A DNA stretch of 64,000 nt from Sutcliffiella sp. FSL R7-0096 (GCF_038595065.1 NZ_CP152003.1:3514001-3578000); one strand, 5' to 3'; shown: positions 53,201 through 62,320, numbered from the stretch's first letter. Program-made: numbers and translations. Notes: generated from the sequence alone by a model not told the origin.

Positions 53201-54430
53201 TTATGTATTTACTTCCTTCTGCATATTTTTACCACTATCTATCCTCGCGCTCTTAAAACTCCATGTACCAATGATAGTTGAAATGAATAATAAAGCTCCT
53301 GAAAACATATAGGCAAACTGTGCTCCAAACAAGTCAACGATTAAACCTATAAGAAAAATAGAAATAGAAAAGATTATTTGGTTTAATGTCGCACGTGAGG
53401 CAAAAACAGATGCTAATTCTTCTTTTTCTATTTCCTGTTGAATATAGCTTCTAGTAGAGATGCTCATTAGTTGGAAAAATGGCCCCATTATTACTACTAA
53501 TACCAACCCTATAAACGAAATAGGAATGATACCGTAAGAGATTGTAAGAATAGCTAAACTAAATGAACTAATCAATATAGCTTTAATATAATTATTCTGT
53601 ATTCGGTTTGCTACTTTCCATATGAATAGCCCACCAAGAATAGTTCCTGTAAAGTATGCGGCGTTAATATACCCCCACCATGACTCTCCCAGATTATAGA
53701 CTTCTGTAACAAAAGCAAGAGTGACTGCACCTATCCAAACAGTACCTCCAAAACCATGAGTTATATCCATCAAAGTTATGGTTCTTAATTTGGGATGGGT
53801 GAACAAAACAGTCCAAGTCTTATAAAACACAGCATATCTCTTGGATTTTTTTAATGATCTCGTATCGGAGGGTATATTTGTTAATTTCAGAGAAATTAGA
53901 GAAATGGTTAAAAGGACAAATGAAATCATTAATAAAATGGTATCACCTAATTTGGCAATTAATACTCCCCCAAGTGTCCACCCAATTAATAGCAAAGTTT
54001 GGTCAGAGGTAGCTAAGAATGTATTAGCACGTACTAGAACGTTATTCTCTATTATTCTTGGGACAATTGCATTTTTAATAGGATTCGTTGCTGCATAGAA
54101 TAATCCTAAAAAGAAATTGAGAACAAACAACAATACAATTGTGAAATTTGACAAATCTAGGTTAAAGAAAATAACCAATAATATAAAGATGATTAACTGG
54201 GATATTTGACTGAAATATAAGATTGCTTTTGATGAATAAAGCTTAGTTAACCCAGGTAAGAAAATCCCACATACAATCTGTGCAACAGTTGTAGTTAAAG
54301 TAACAGTGGAAGCGAGTGTTGCTGAGCCTGTTTCACTATATAGTATTGTAATGAACGTCATGGTGAAGAACGCAAAGCTTAACCTGCTGGAAGACATACT
54401 AATAACTAAATTATAAAATGATCGTGGCAG
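53201..54430 (-). CDS. MFS transporter (CTG start likely)
   Basis: About 409 residues, 12 membrane segments. It resembles MFS_3/enterobactin-exporter-like efflux proteins (ATNPIKNAIVPRIIENNVLVRAN near residue 110). The first ATG is 54397, but it has no ribosome site and would clip the first membrane segment. AAAGGAGG lies exactly seven bases before an in-frame CTG at 54430 that adds LPRSFYNLVIS. CTG is therefore the most probable start, or a mutated ATG/TTG. Single-gene unit. Confidence 0.8.
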   Translation of the reverse strand: MPRSFYNLVISMSSSRLSFAFFTMTFITILYSETGSATLASTVTLTTTVAQIVCGIFLPGLTKLYSSKAILYFSQISQLIIFILLVIFFNLDLSNFTIVLLFVLNFFLGLFYAATNPIKNAIVPRIIENNVLVRANTFLATSDQTLLLIGWTLGGVLIAKLGDTILLMISFVLLTISLISLKLTNIPSDTRSLKKSKRYAVFYKTWTVLFTHPKLRTITLMDITHGFGGTVWIGAVTLAFVTEVYNLGESWWGYINAAYFTGTILGGLFIWKVANRIQNNYIKAILISSFSLAILTISYGIIPISFIGLVLVVIMGPFFQLMSISTRSYIQQEIEKEELASVFASRATLNQIIFSISIFLIGLIVDLFGAQFAYMFSGALLFISTIIGTWSFKSARIDSGKNMQKEVNT

Positions 54431-54467
54431 AAGACTACCTCCTTTACTCTCACTTCTATTTTAAAAT

Positions 54468-54591
54468 CATTTTTTAAATACCAATTATTTCATAATATTT
54501 AAATTCCTACAATAGTTCATCCTACTCCCCAAAAAAGATAGCTGATCCTTGTTACAGGATTGCGCCCGATAATGGAGGATCTTTTTTGTAT
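54468..54591 (+). repeat. Array repeat, long form (site 28)
   Basis: AAATACCAATTATTTCATAA, CTACAATAGTTCATCC, hairpin around TGATCCTTGTTACAGG and core GCGCCCGATAATGGAGGATC, about 12 bp from the next stop codon. Confidence 0.85.
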
Positions 54592-54602
54592 GATTTTTAT
54601 TT

Positions 54603-54986
54603 TCAGTACCTACTCTCGTACTGTCTCAACTCTTTATCAGTAACCAACTTAAATAATAAGGTGGACTCCTCCTCTTTCAATTTTTTGTACATACTTTCTC
54701 CTTCTACTCTTATTTCAATTCTGTTCTTATTAGCTGTTACCCAAATAGAAAAAAATCCAGCATCTGTTATGAAACGAATGTGCGGAGGTACACTCATTTC
54801 TACTTCTGCTCTTTCCCATTCTACACTACTAAGGATATCTTCTATTTGCCTCAATTCAGCTGAATCCTCTACAACCTTTAATTTTCTATAACCTGCACTT
54901 GTATTTTCTTCCACATTAATAGTGTTCTCCTCAAAATTAACCTTTGTTTTCACTAAATCAATATTGTTCTCCTGTTCTTGATTCAA
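54603..54986 (-). CDS. Hypothetical, probable lipoprotein, start unclear
   Basis: The ATG at 54986 has no ribosome site. The same frame is open upstream to about 55080 and there encodes a hydrophobic stretch ending in I-V-G-C, a convincing lipobox, with no ATG/GTG/TTG in a good position. The real product was therefore probably a lipoprotein about 30 residues longer whose start has been damaged. The body is acidic with a compact alpha/beta end (MSVPPHIRFITDAGFFSIWVT). Family unknown. Confidence 0.5.
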   Translation of the reverse strand: MNQEQENNIDLVKTKVNFEENTINVEENTSAGYRKLKVVEDSAELRQIEDILSSVEWERAEVEMSVPPHIRFITDAGFFSIWVTANKNRIEIRVEGESMYKKLKEEESTLLFKLVTDKELRQYESRY

Positions 54987-55162
54987 TTCATCATTGACAT
55001 TCGAAATTTCAGACTTTACAAAGTTGCAACCTACTATTATGTTTGTGCAAAGCAGAATACCAAGAAAACACTGTTCCCTACTCTAGTAACGTAACGGATT
55101 GTTGATGTGCGGTGGTATAGAATATTCATGAGTAAAGTACTACTCTCAATTTTTAAAGCTAA

Positions 55163-55417
55163 TTATTTTGTTTCTTTTCTAACAAAAATTGAAAGCAAAA
55201 TTCCTAACAATATAAAAAACCCTGAACCGATTAATACCTTTATTGGCGAGGTCGAAAAATGATGTGGAATCATTTTAATATCGTTGTTTTCTGTATGGGT
55301 TTTCCTTATATGTTTTACAGTCCACCAATCCTCAGGAGTAGAGTGATTAGAAGCGACATACAACCATAGTAAATAACTAAATAAAGTAAATAAAAAGACT
55401 CCCACTAACCTATTCAT
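55163..55417 (-). CDS. Two-TM membrane protein
   Basis: 84 residues from the ATG at 55417 (GGGGGAGGG upstream). One membrane segment at each end (about residues 3-20 and 57-76) and a polar middle (PEDWWTVKHIRKTHTENND) that would face outward. No family recognised. Confidence 0.6.
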   Translation of the reverse strand: MNRLVGVFLFTLFSYLLWLYVASNHSTPEDWWTVKHIRKTHTENNDIKMIPHHFSTSPIKVLIGSGFFILLGILLSIFVRKETK

Positions 55418-55440
55418 AATCCCTCCCCCTATACAACCCT

Positions 55441-55562
55441 GTCCCATTGCTTAATACCAATTATTTCATAATATGAAAATTCCTACAATATGTTATTTTT
55501 CGCCCCGGTGAAATAAAAAAGCACAAATCCCTATTACAAGATCGCGCCCGTTGTGGAAGATC
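55441..55562 (+). repeat. Array repeat, long form (site 29)
   Basis: GTCCCATTGCTTAATACCAA, TTATTTCATAATATG, CTACAATATGTTATTTTTCG, a weaker hairpin and the core GCGCCCGTTGTGGAAGATCC. Confidence 0.8.
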
Positions 55563-55606
55563 CAAAAGTTTGAAGAAAAAAGGGTCGCCCGTAGCAACCC
55601 TTAGTT

Positions 55607-56362
55607 TTAGAACATTGAATTAGCAATTTTAAGTAAATCCTCCACTGTAATCTCTTTTTTCGTTGTTTTACTTATACAAATTGAATACCTTGAATTCTTA
55701 TGTTGAAAGATAAGTTGATGGGCAGAAGGAACATTCTGATACAGTGCTTTCGTACCGCTCTTCAATGTATAATATTCATCATTTTCACCTTCTAACTTCT
55801 TTAAATCAGTATCACTTGGTACTATTTTCACCTGAACTAATCCTTTTAAATCAGCATTCCTATACCTCAACATTAGTGTATCTTTATTAAAATCTGCGTC
55901 AATATGGGTAATGTCAAAAGGAAACTCGGAGGCTGCAAGTATAGGAGTATTCATTTTATCTTGATACTCTTGAATTGCTTTTGCTTCATCTATAAATGGA
56001 TTAGAACCATCGAACACAACTCTTATATCCGTAACTTTTTCTTTATTAGATGTTACTTCCCATATAAACGCAATTCTTTCTGGTTCATTCTCTCCACTTT
56101 CAAAGTAGCCAATTATTACTCTTACATTTTCATTAGGGGAATTTAATCCAGAAAACCCGGTGATTGGTGTTTTTTCTCGAATTTCAGGTATTTTAACATC
56201 AGGAACTGTAAATGACCTTGCTTCTTTTTCACCGTTTCTAACTAACGTATGTATAAAGTTACTAACTACATTACCCTCTTTAAAAGGTGGTGTGGCCATC
56301 CCTGTTTGTGCTGATAAAAATAAAATGCCTAAAGTAATTATTGTTATCATAATTCTTTTCAT
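55607..56362 (-). CDS. Secreted protein, unknown function
   Basis: 251 residues from ATG 56362 (GGAGGTG upstream). Signal peptide with MKRIMITIITLGILFLSAQTG and a likely A-T-A cleavage site near residue 23. The mature part has repeated strand-forming segments and looks like one or two beta domains; EGENDEYYTLKSGTKALYQ is near the C-terminus. I do not recognise the family. The frame extends upstream without a ribosome site. Confidence 0.7.
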   Translation of the reverse strand: MKRIMITIITLGILFLSAQTGMATPPFKEGNVVSNFIHTLVRNGEKEARSFTVPDVKIPEIREKTPITGFSGLNSPNENVRVIIGYFESGENEPERIAFIWEVTSNKEKVTDIRVVFDGSNPFIDEAKAIQEYQDKMNTPILAASEFPFDITHIDADFNKDTLMLRYRNADLKGLVQVKIVPSDTDLKKLEGENDEYYTLKSGTKALYQNVPSAHQLIFQHKNSRYSICISKTTKKEITVEDLLKIANSMF

Positions 56363-56479
56363 TTTTAGCACCTCCAAGGTTATCTTTTCCTCGGATGTAA
56401 GTTTTATGTAATCTATAGTAATTGACTTTTTAGCGTAATAAGTCAAAGGAGCTGTCATAAAGGCAGCTCCCACTCTTTC

Positions 56480-56560
56480 GTACTAGCGCCCGATAGCGGA
56501 AGACTTTAATTCGAGATAATTTGTAATACGATCTACGATTAAAGCTCCAGATTGCTGAAT
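56480..56560 (+). repeat. Two array cores (site 30)
   Basis: GCGCCCGATAGCGGAAGACTT and, after AATACGATCTACGATTAA, GCTCCAGATTGCTGAATAGG. The pair, one behind the other with an inverted GATCT segment between, is also seen at 8429-8488. Confidence 0.7.
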
Positions 56561-56603
56561 AGGGATGTTATTATATTTATGCCGCCCCTGGGCTTTCTTA
56601 AAT

Positions 56604-56978
56604 TTATTTCTTTGTCAGTTTAAATGTTTCAGTCTTACCATTCCACTCAACTGTTACCTCAACTTCAGTATGTTCACTAACTTGGGCATTAGTTGTGTTC
56701 GCTTCACTATAATCTTCAACAGTCCCATTTTCCTGTAATTTATCCCTAGTTCCGCCAAAACTACCGACACTATCGACTTTATAGGTAATTGGACCAATCG
56801 ACTTTACATCTTCTCCCTGAAATTTCAGTAAAAGTCCCTGCTTTTCAAAACCGCTAGACTGGTGCACCTTTAAATCTGCTTGCCAATTATTTGATTCACC
56901 TGAATATGCAAAGTCTTTAGAGCCGCAAGCCGACAACAATAAAACAGTTATAAATAATGTTATCACTATTCGAAACAT
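56604..56978 (-). CDS. Putative lipoprotein
   Basis: 124 residues from ATG 56978 (GGGGGGAG upstream). Lipoprotein signal with lipobox L-S-A-C (Cys about residue 18), then GSKDFAYSGESNNWQADLKV and a small beta domain ending in VEVTVEWNGKTETFKLTKK. Similar short lipoproteins accompany Bacillus accessory genes; function unknown. The upstream membrane gene (57043-57360) may be co-transcribed. Confidence 0.75.
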   Translation of the reverse strand: MFRIVITLFITVLLLSACGSKDFAYSGESNNWQADLKVHQSSGFEKQGLLLKFQGEDVKSIGPITYKVDSVGSFGGTRDKLQENGTVEDYSEANTTNAQVSEHTEVEVTVEWNGKTETFKLTKK

Positions 56979-57042
56979 ACTTTCTCCCCCCTCTATATTT
57001 ACTTGCTTGTTTTTTACAATGTCACTTAAGTCAGAAGAGCCT

Positions 57043-57360
57043 TTATTTTTCAAATTGCTCTCCCTTGTTATACCTTGCATTAACTTTATAATAAAAACTG
57101 AAGCAGATTATTGCAGTTAATAGGGCTGTTCCTAGTACAACACATACTCCATCCCAGTAAACGGAACTCCCAGCTAAAACCCAAACTTGGTAAGAGGTGA
57201 TTAAATACCCAGCTACGGCTACCCCTCCCAAAAGTAAAGAAATGAGGTTCGACCTCGCTTCTTTTAATATGGAGTCATTTTTTGAATACTTGATCTTTGT
57301 CAATTTTGACATACTAAACAACAATAGGAAAATTGAGAAAACGAGTAATAAAAAGTTAAT
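57043..57360 (-). CDS. Three-TM membrane protein (ATT start possible)
   Basis: About 105 residues with three hydrophobic segments (about 2-18, 43-60, 66-88). GGGGAGG lies seven bases before an in-frame ATT at 57360; the only conventional start, GTG 57378, overlaps that site. So initiation at ATT, or a mutated ATG, is the best reading. No family recognised. Confidence 0.5.
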   Translation of the reverse strand: MNFLLLVFSIFLLLFSMSKLTKIKYSKNDSILKEARSNLISLLLGGVAVAGYLITSYQVWVLAGSSVYWDGVCVVLGTALLTAIICFSFYYKVNARYNKGEQFEK

Positions 57361-57444
57361 CTTTTTGCCTCCCCACACAATATCTTTATCAAACTAATCA
57401 CCAAGGTCTAAATGTATCCTGAAACAGTTATTCCGTTAAACTCC

Positions 57445-57502
57445 CTCTTTCTTAAGTATAGAGCTCTCCCGCTATGCTGTATTCACTCCTAAATAATTGA
57501 GT
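57445..57502 (+). repeat. Array repeat, compact form (site 31)
   Basis: AAGTATAGAGCTCTCCCGCTATGCTGTATTC-type compact site (AGAGCTCTCCC and GCTATGCTG) with core ACTCCTAAATAATTGAGTT ending at the next stop codon. Confidence 0.55.
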
Positions 57503-58005
57503 TAAAATGTTAATAACTTTGACATATAAAACTCATCATAAAAGCTTCCATCTATCATAAGAGAATTTCTTTTTGTACCTTCTATTTCAAATCCGCTCTT
57601 TTTATATAGAGCTACACCTGCTTCAATGTTAGTAACCGATGTGTGTTCCAATCGTGATATGTGGTGATTTTTCGCCCACTCATCAACACGTTTAAATAAA
57701 GCAGTTCCAATCCCTTGTCCTCTGTTTTGTTCTAAAATCCCTACAACAATGTAAGCTGAGTGTTTAGTTCTTTTTACACTTCCGCCAATAGCAATCAAAT
57801 AACCTATTAAATTTCCTTCTTTTTCTGCTACAAAGATTGTTGAATTGTTTTGCTGTCCTAGACGTTCTAAATGTTTTCGTTGCTGTTCATGAGTAGTTTT
57901 TCTTTCTCCAGCTTCCATTAGCATAAAATTTGATTTTGCTTCTACTTCCTTAATGAGATTTATCAAATTCTCAGCATCCTCAATTTCTATCTCTCTAATT
58001 AACAT
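57502..58005 (-). CDS. GNAT N-acetyltransferase
   Basis: 167 residues of a RimI-like GNAT: LIREIEIEDAENLINLI at the N-terminus, VVGILEQNRGQGIGTALFKRV (acetyl-CoA loop, about residues 87-107), LEHTSVTNIEAGVALYKKSGFEIEG (C-terminal motif). Acetylates an unknown amine or protein. AAGGAG upstream of the ATG. Single-gene unit. Confidence 0.9.
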   Translation of the reverse strand: MLIREIEIEDAENLINLIKEVEAKSNFMLMEAGERKTTHEQQRKHLERLGQQNNSTIFVAEKEGNLIGYLIAIGGSVKRTKHSAYIVVGILEQNRGQGIGTALFKRVDEWAKNHHISRLEHTSVTNIEAGVALYKKSGFEIEGTKRNSLMIDGSFYDEFYMSKLLTF

Positions 58006-58035
58006 AAAATACTCCTTCCCCTTCTTTCTTCTGCT

Positions 58036-58170
58036 ATACTGCCTGTTTGCTTAATTCCAATTATTTACTTATTAGGAGTTAACAGTTAAGTGGACCAATG
58101 GGACGGTTCTCACGGTTCATGCTCATCCTATGCAAGAGGTGAAGGATAAAACTGGGGATGAGAACCAAAG
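58036..58170 (+). repeat. Half array repeat and unrelated palindrome
   Basis: CTGCCTGTTTGCTTAATTCCAATTATTT-type start of a long repeat that stops abruptly at about 58068, losing hairpin and core. It is followed by a different palindromic segment with arms GGTTCTCA (about 58106) and TGAGAACC (about 58163), reminiscent of REP-transposase ends. After this point gene orientation switches to plus. It accounts for most of 58006-58308. Confidence 0.5.
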
Positions 58171-58308
58171 ATGAGGCAATATATTGTCTTATCATTGATT
58201 CTTTAGACCTTAGTTTAAAGAAGTTATCATTAATCTAAATGAAATAATTGTAAAACAAAAAATTTTATGATAACATTTTAATAAATTTGAACGTTAAAGG
58301 AGTGTTGA

Positions 58309-58905
58309 ATGATGTCCTCTACAAATTTATTATTGATTAAATCTTTCGATCAATTAAAAGCGATTAGTGATCCCTTAAGAATAAGAATTTTTTCTCAAAT
58401 AACTAACCAATCAAAAACGGGGAAACAAATTGGGGATATTTTAAATATCCCAGCCCCTAAAGTACATTATCATTTAAAAGAACTTGAAAAAGTTAAGATC
58501 ATATTTATTGAAAAAACTGAATTACTAAATGGGATTGCACAGAAATTTTACAAAACTTATGGAACAGATATTGTTATCGACCAGAAGCTTTTTCCTCACC
58601 TCAATGAAATGAATGAATCAATTAGAACTTCAATATATTCAATTTTGTTAAATGCAAAAAATGAGGCAATCGCTGCTCCCGAGGATTCATTTTCAATTTC
58701 TTCAGGAGAATATATGGATTGGCCTTTAATTTCTATTCAAACAAAAGTTAATATCAAACGACCACAGTTTATGCAGTGGAAAAAAAAGTATCATAATCTT
58801 TTAAATGAATTAGCAAATATGGAAAATACAGACCAAGAAGATGTAAGTACTTTTTATATTTCAAGTGTAGGTTTTGAAGTCAAAAAGGACAGAGGGGAAT
58901 TCTAA
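58309..58905 (+). CDS. ArsR-like winged-helix regulator
   Basis: 198 residues. N-terminal winged helix: LKAISDPLRIRIFSQI (about residues 14-29), KQIGDILNIPAPKVHYHLKELEKV (about 36-59). The long C-terminal part is likely for ligand binding or dimerisation. AAAGGAG upstream of the ATG pair at 58309/58312. It lies just before an MFS gene on the same strand (1 bp apart), so it probably controls that exporter. Confidence 0.85.
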   Translation: MMSSTNLLLIKSFDQLKAISDPLRIRIFSQITNQSKTGKQIGDILNIPAPKVHYHLKELEKVKIIFIEKTELLNGIAQKFYKTYGTDIVIDQKLFPHLNEMNESIRTSIYSILLNAKNEAIAAPEDSFSISSGEYMDWPLISIQTKVNIKRPQFMQWKKKYHNLLNELANMENTDQEDVSTFYISSVGFEVKKDRGEF

Positions 58906-58906
58906 A

Positions 58907-60196
58907 ATGATATCCTTATTTAAAAACTGGAGGTTTACACGATTATTTTCCGGAAGAATTATAACTAATATGGCAGACAGTATCTATTATATTGCAGCAA
59001 TGTGGTTAGTATATGAATTAGGAGGATCAGCATTTCACACTGGATTAGCAGGTTTTTTAGTCTTGTTACCACAAGCAATACAATTTTTAGCAGGTCCATT
59101 GGTTGATCGTTGGTCTTTAAGAAAAACCCTATTTTTTACTCAGCTTGTTCAAGGCATACTTATAGCTATTATTCCAATCGCATATCAATTCAATTATTTA
59201 AATATAACTACAGTACTCATAATAATCCCATTGATATCTTTGCTAAATCAATTCGCTTACCCAGCTCAAACGGCTGCTTTACCTTTGATATTAAAAAAGG
59301 ATGAATTAGTTAAAGGTAATTCATTATTTAGTTTTGCTTATCAAGGTATTGATATGGCTTTTAATGCAATTGCGGGTATACTAATTTCATTATTAGGAGT
59401 AGTAACGTTATTCATTATAGATTCCGTTATATTTTTTATTGCTGCCGTACTATTTTTATCAATTAGAATTCCTGTAAATGAGGATACGGATGACTTAATA
59501 CCAGATAATAAACATAGAAAGCTGAAACAATTACTTAAGAATTATTTGTTAGAATTAACTGATGGATTTAAATTTGTTTTTGGATCTATCATTGCTAAAT
59601 TATTTGTAGCGATAATTGTTGCAAATTTTGCAATTGGAGCAACCCTTGCTATTTTACCAGTATACGGTGACTACCTTGGTGGTTCTGATACATATGGATA
59701 TTTAATGGCAGCATTATCGGCTGGAACATTAATAGGAGCTCTGTTGGGTAGTATTATGGGAAGGTTCCCCTTAGGTACTCTGACAATTATAGCATTTCTT
59801 ATTGGATTTTGTTTTTGGATTAGTTCCATCTTTATGCCTTCAAAAACTTTAACAATTATATTGTTTGGTTTTGCTTGGATACCTTTAGGTGTAACTAATG
59901 TTGTAATGAATTCAGCTATATTAGGAATGATTCCACAGAAATTTGTTGCGAGAACTATTACTGTGGCAGCTAGTATTGGGACTTTAATGATGCCTATCGG
60001 TTCCCTTCTAGGAGGTTACGTTGCTACAGTTCTTGATATTACCCTGGTTTTTGGATTATTAAGTTCTGGATTTTTATTCATTTCAATTTTTTGGGTTTTG
60101 AATTCTACATTAAGAAAATTACCACAGCCCGTTAAAATGAATGCTGAAGATTATGGATTACATATAAACAATCAAAAATCAGCTCAGGCTAATTAA
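58907..60196 (+). CDS. MFS efflux transporter
   Basis: About 429 residues, 12 membrane segments, with the loop motif GPLVDRWSLRKTLFF (about residues 65-79) and the MFS_3-like NWRFTRLFSGRIITNMADSIYYIA N-terminus. I use ATG 58907 (AGAGGGG upstream); it follows the regulator's stop directly. Operon with the ArsR-like gene, a plus-strand pair in an otherwise minus-strand array. Confidence 0.88.
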   Translation: MISLFKNWRFTRLFSGRIITNMADSIYYIAAMWLVYELGGSAFHTGLAGFLVLLPQAIQFLAGPLVDRWSLRKTLFFTQLVQGILIAIIPIAYQFNYLNITTVLIIIPLISLLNQFAYPAQTAALPLILKKDELVKGNSLFSFAYQGIDMAFNAIAGILISLLGVVTLFIIDSVIFFIAAVLFLSIRIPVNEDTDDLIPDNKHRKLKQLLKNYLLELTDGFKFVFGSIIAKLFVAIIVANFAIGATLAILPVYGDYLGGSDTYGYLMAALSAGTLIGALLGSIMGRFPLGTLTIIAFLIGFCFWISSIFMPSKTLTIILFGFAWIPLGVTNVVMNSAILGMIPQKFVARTITVAASIGTLMMPIGSLLGGYVATVLDITLVFGLLSSGFLFISIFWVLNSTLRKLPQPVKMNAEDYGLHINNQKSAQAN

Positions 60197-60524
60197 AAAA
60201 AGTTAAGCTTATAGAAGCCCCTAGTAGTATTTGAAAAATCACTTTTTGTGGATCCTTTTTACTTTCTTTTTCGATTGCCACTTAAAAAGTATAGTAAGTT
60301 GAGATAAAATAAGACATACCTGTATCGAACAGATATGCCTCTTCCTTATTTAAATATGATCTCCAGCAGATACATCAGCTTATGTGGACCACTTTACTTG
60401 ATGGACGGAAAGACAACGATGTGCTTGGAATCCTGCTTTTTACGTATACTTTCATTTGTTAATTTCGAAAAATGGTGCTGCGAAGACGAGACAATATGGT
60501 GTTTCATCTTTTTTTATATTTTAT

Positions 60525-60600
60525 AGATTTGGTATCTGGCCCTTTTCATGAAGAAAGACTTCCTTATTTCAGAAAAGCGCCCTTTAATGGAATAACTAAT
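60525..60600 (+). repeat. Array repeat (site 32)
   Basis: Left ATTTGGTATCTGGCCC, hairpin GAAGAAAGACTTCC-like, and the core GCGCCCTTTAATGGAATAAC. The remainder of 60197-60615 holds no supported gene. Confidence 0.7.
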
Positions 60601-60615
60601 ATGCTATTATTACAT

Positions 60616-60967
60616 TTATTGCGGTATATCAAATGCTGCTGATAGTGCTTTTCTTTCATAAACATGAAAGTAGTAGTTATAAGGGTTTTTGTCATTCATA
60701 ACGCCTTTTTTTACAGATACTTCTTTCCACTCATCGAAATTAACTTCAGGCATCAAAGTTAAAATCTATATCTCTGGTTAGAATAATATTCCTTCTTTCA
60801 GGTAAAGCCCTTCCAATTGACTCGAGGTTCTTTCTACCTAATATGATTGGATGCCCTTTTGTAGTATTTTTAACATACTCCCAATCTTTCTGGATTCTCC
60901 AGGGGATGTCATTCTCTTTTCCAATTACTCTATTCTTATCCATTGCAACAATTAAAGAGACTTTCAT
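60616..60967 (-). pseudogene. Dihydrofolate reductase gene with internal deletion
   Basis: ATG at 60967. Residues 1-73 are a clear DHFR N-terminus: SLIVAMDKNRVIGKENDIPWR, then GHPIILGRKNLESIGRALPERRNIILTRD. A stop then comes at 60746. Directly afterwards, in another frame, the DHFR C-terminus appears (MPEVNFDEWKEVSVKKG..., NPYNYYFHVYERK) to 60616. The central 50-60 residues are missing, deleted out of frame at about 60750. The relic cannot be a functional trimethoprim-resistance gene. Confidence 0.8.
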
Positions 60968-61317
60968 ATATAACACAGCCTTTTTTTACTAATTAACCAT
61001 GTGATTTTTATTTTAATTTTTATACCTTTTAATTCTTTAACCGCTTGTTGTATCATATCAATACCTATCCCTTTACCTTGGAATACTGGATAAAGATAAA
61101 TAGCTGCCAATTCTACCTTTCCACCATCCCTTACTGTGGAATAGTTTGCAAAAACGACAACTCTCCCCTCAACTTCAGCAATGTAAACAATAGAACGTTC
61201 TATCCGTTGTTTCATACTTTCATCACTGTAATTTAATTTCAAGAAGTTATTTTGTACTTCTAGAGGAATTATGCCCTCATATGTTGCATTCCAAGTTGTT
61301 TTCGCTATGCTTTGAAA
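60964..61317 (-). pseudogene. GNAT acetyltransferase fragment, truncated at both ends
   Basis: Readable from about 61317 (FQSIAKTTWNATYEGIIPLE...) through the acetyl-CoA loop (YLYPVFQGKGIGIDMIQQAV) to KELKGIKIKIK, after which unrelated codons run into the DHFR start. The first about 30 residues and the C-terminal beta strand are absent. The 5' break coincides with the 23-base sequence AATAACTAAG... (61322-61344), the same one that follows the core at 17942. Confidence 0.75.
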
Positions 61318-61349
61318 TTACAATAACTAAGTAGCTTCTTTTAGCGAGT

Positions 61350-62180
61350 TTAACCATTATTTATATCCAGGAAAAACCGAACAAAATCCCGTCCAAACTT
61401 AGACATTTCAAAATTTTCTTTTGATTTCATTTTCGGTTCTTGGAGCCTTGGTAAAGGTCCTTTGTGTTTGGGGTTTGTTAATTTATTTAGATAAGTATGC
61501 AATTCCTTAAATTTCTTCACAATTTCGTTTAAGTCATCTGTAATATTCAAATCCGTTTTAGTTGTCAGCATTCCTTTTCTTAATAAATTTCTCCGGACAG
61601 ATTCATATTGTTCATATGTAATACCATGTCTTTCCATTACATCCTTATATGTTTCTCGAGCTTCTTGAACGTCGAGATGCCAAGAAGAGTACATAAGTCT
61701 TAGAACAGAAATATCCACCATTCTTAGTTCTTTAAGCACATCATAATAAGTAAGTATAAAATCATCTGATACTTGTTCATGTGCAGTAATGTTCACAAAG
61801 CCATGTACCATATATTGAATTTTTTCTTCTTGTTGTTCATCAACAACAAAATCCAATACATATTTAAATAGTTGATCAATTTTCTTTTTTTGATGATCCG
61901 TCTTATGTTCTAAATTAATCCTAATTTCTTCAATCTTTATGTGAAGCTCTTCGGTGAAAGTTTTTATGTTCCTTTCAAACCGAGCCCGCTTATACCCCTG
62001 CACTGCACCTGATACTCCGGGGATAAGTTAACTTCCTGTTTCTATAAGAATTTCTCCTACTATACCTGTTAGGGATTCTTTTGCAATGTCTGCTGCAGTG
62101 TCACTACCAACAGTCAAGATGGTTTCAATTGCAAGATTTTTGCCGGTGTCATTTAGATCTTTTCTTTGATTCTGATTCAA
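61350..62180 (-). pseudogene. Hypothetical protein gene with in-frame stop
   Basis: The stretch from the ATG-less start at 62003 is open, but the same frame extends upstream through a TAA (62028-62030) to a TTG at 62180 with GAAGGAG seven bases before it. Upstream residues (NDTGKNLAIETILTVGSDTA, ...LTGIVGEILIETGS) and those after the stop (LIPGVSGAVQGYKRARFERN) clearly belong together: about 276 residues. The stop is therefore a nonsense mutation. The C-terminal two thirds are helical and charged. Family unknown. Confidence 0.65.
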
Positions 62181-62320
62181 AAGCATTCTCCTTCATTATA
62201 TTAGTAGTAATGAGAAAAGGGGACAAGCCCCCTTGTTAAATCATACTATCTTAAACGGATGGTTTCTTTTCCGCTTTATTTGATAAAGTATTATTGTTTA
62301 CAAATTAAAATGTGGTTTAT

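Noticed and set aside
60335-60526. 63-codon plus-strand frame after the ArsR/MFS pair
   Set aside because: No ribosome site or recognisable features; AT-rich chance frame.
3915-62180. Stop-codon reassignment (TAA read as an amino acid)
   Set aside because: Many intact genes here end normally at TAA, and broken genes also show frameshifts, so decay is the simpler explanation.
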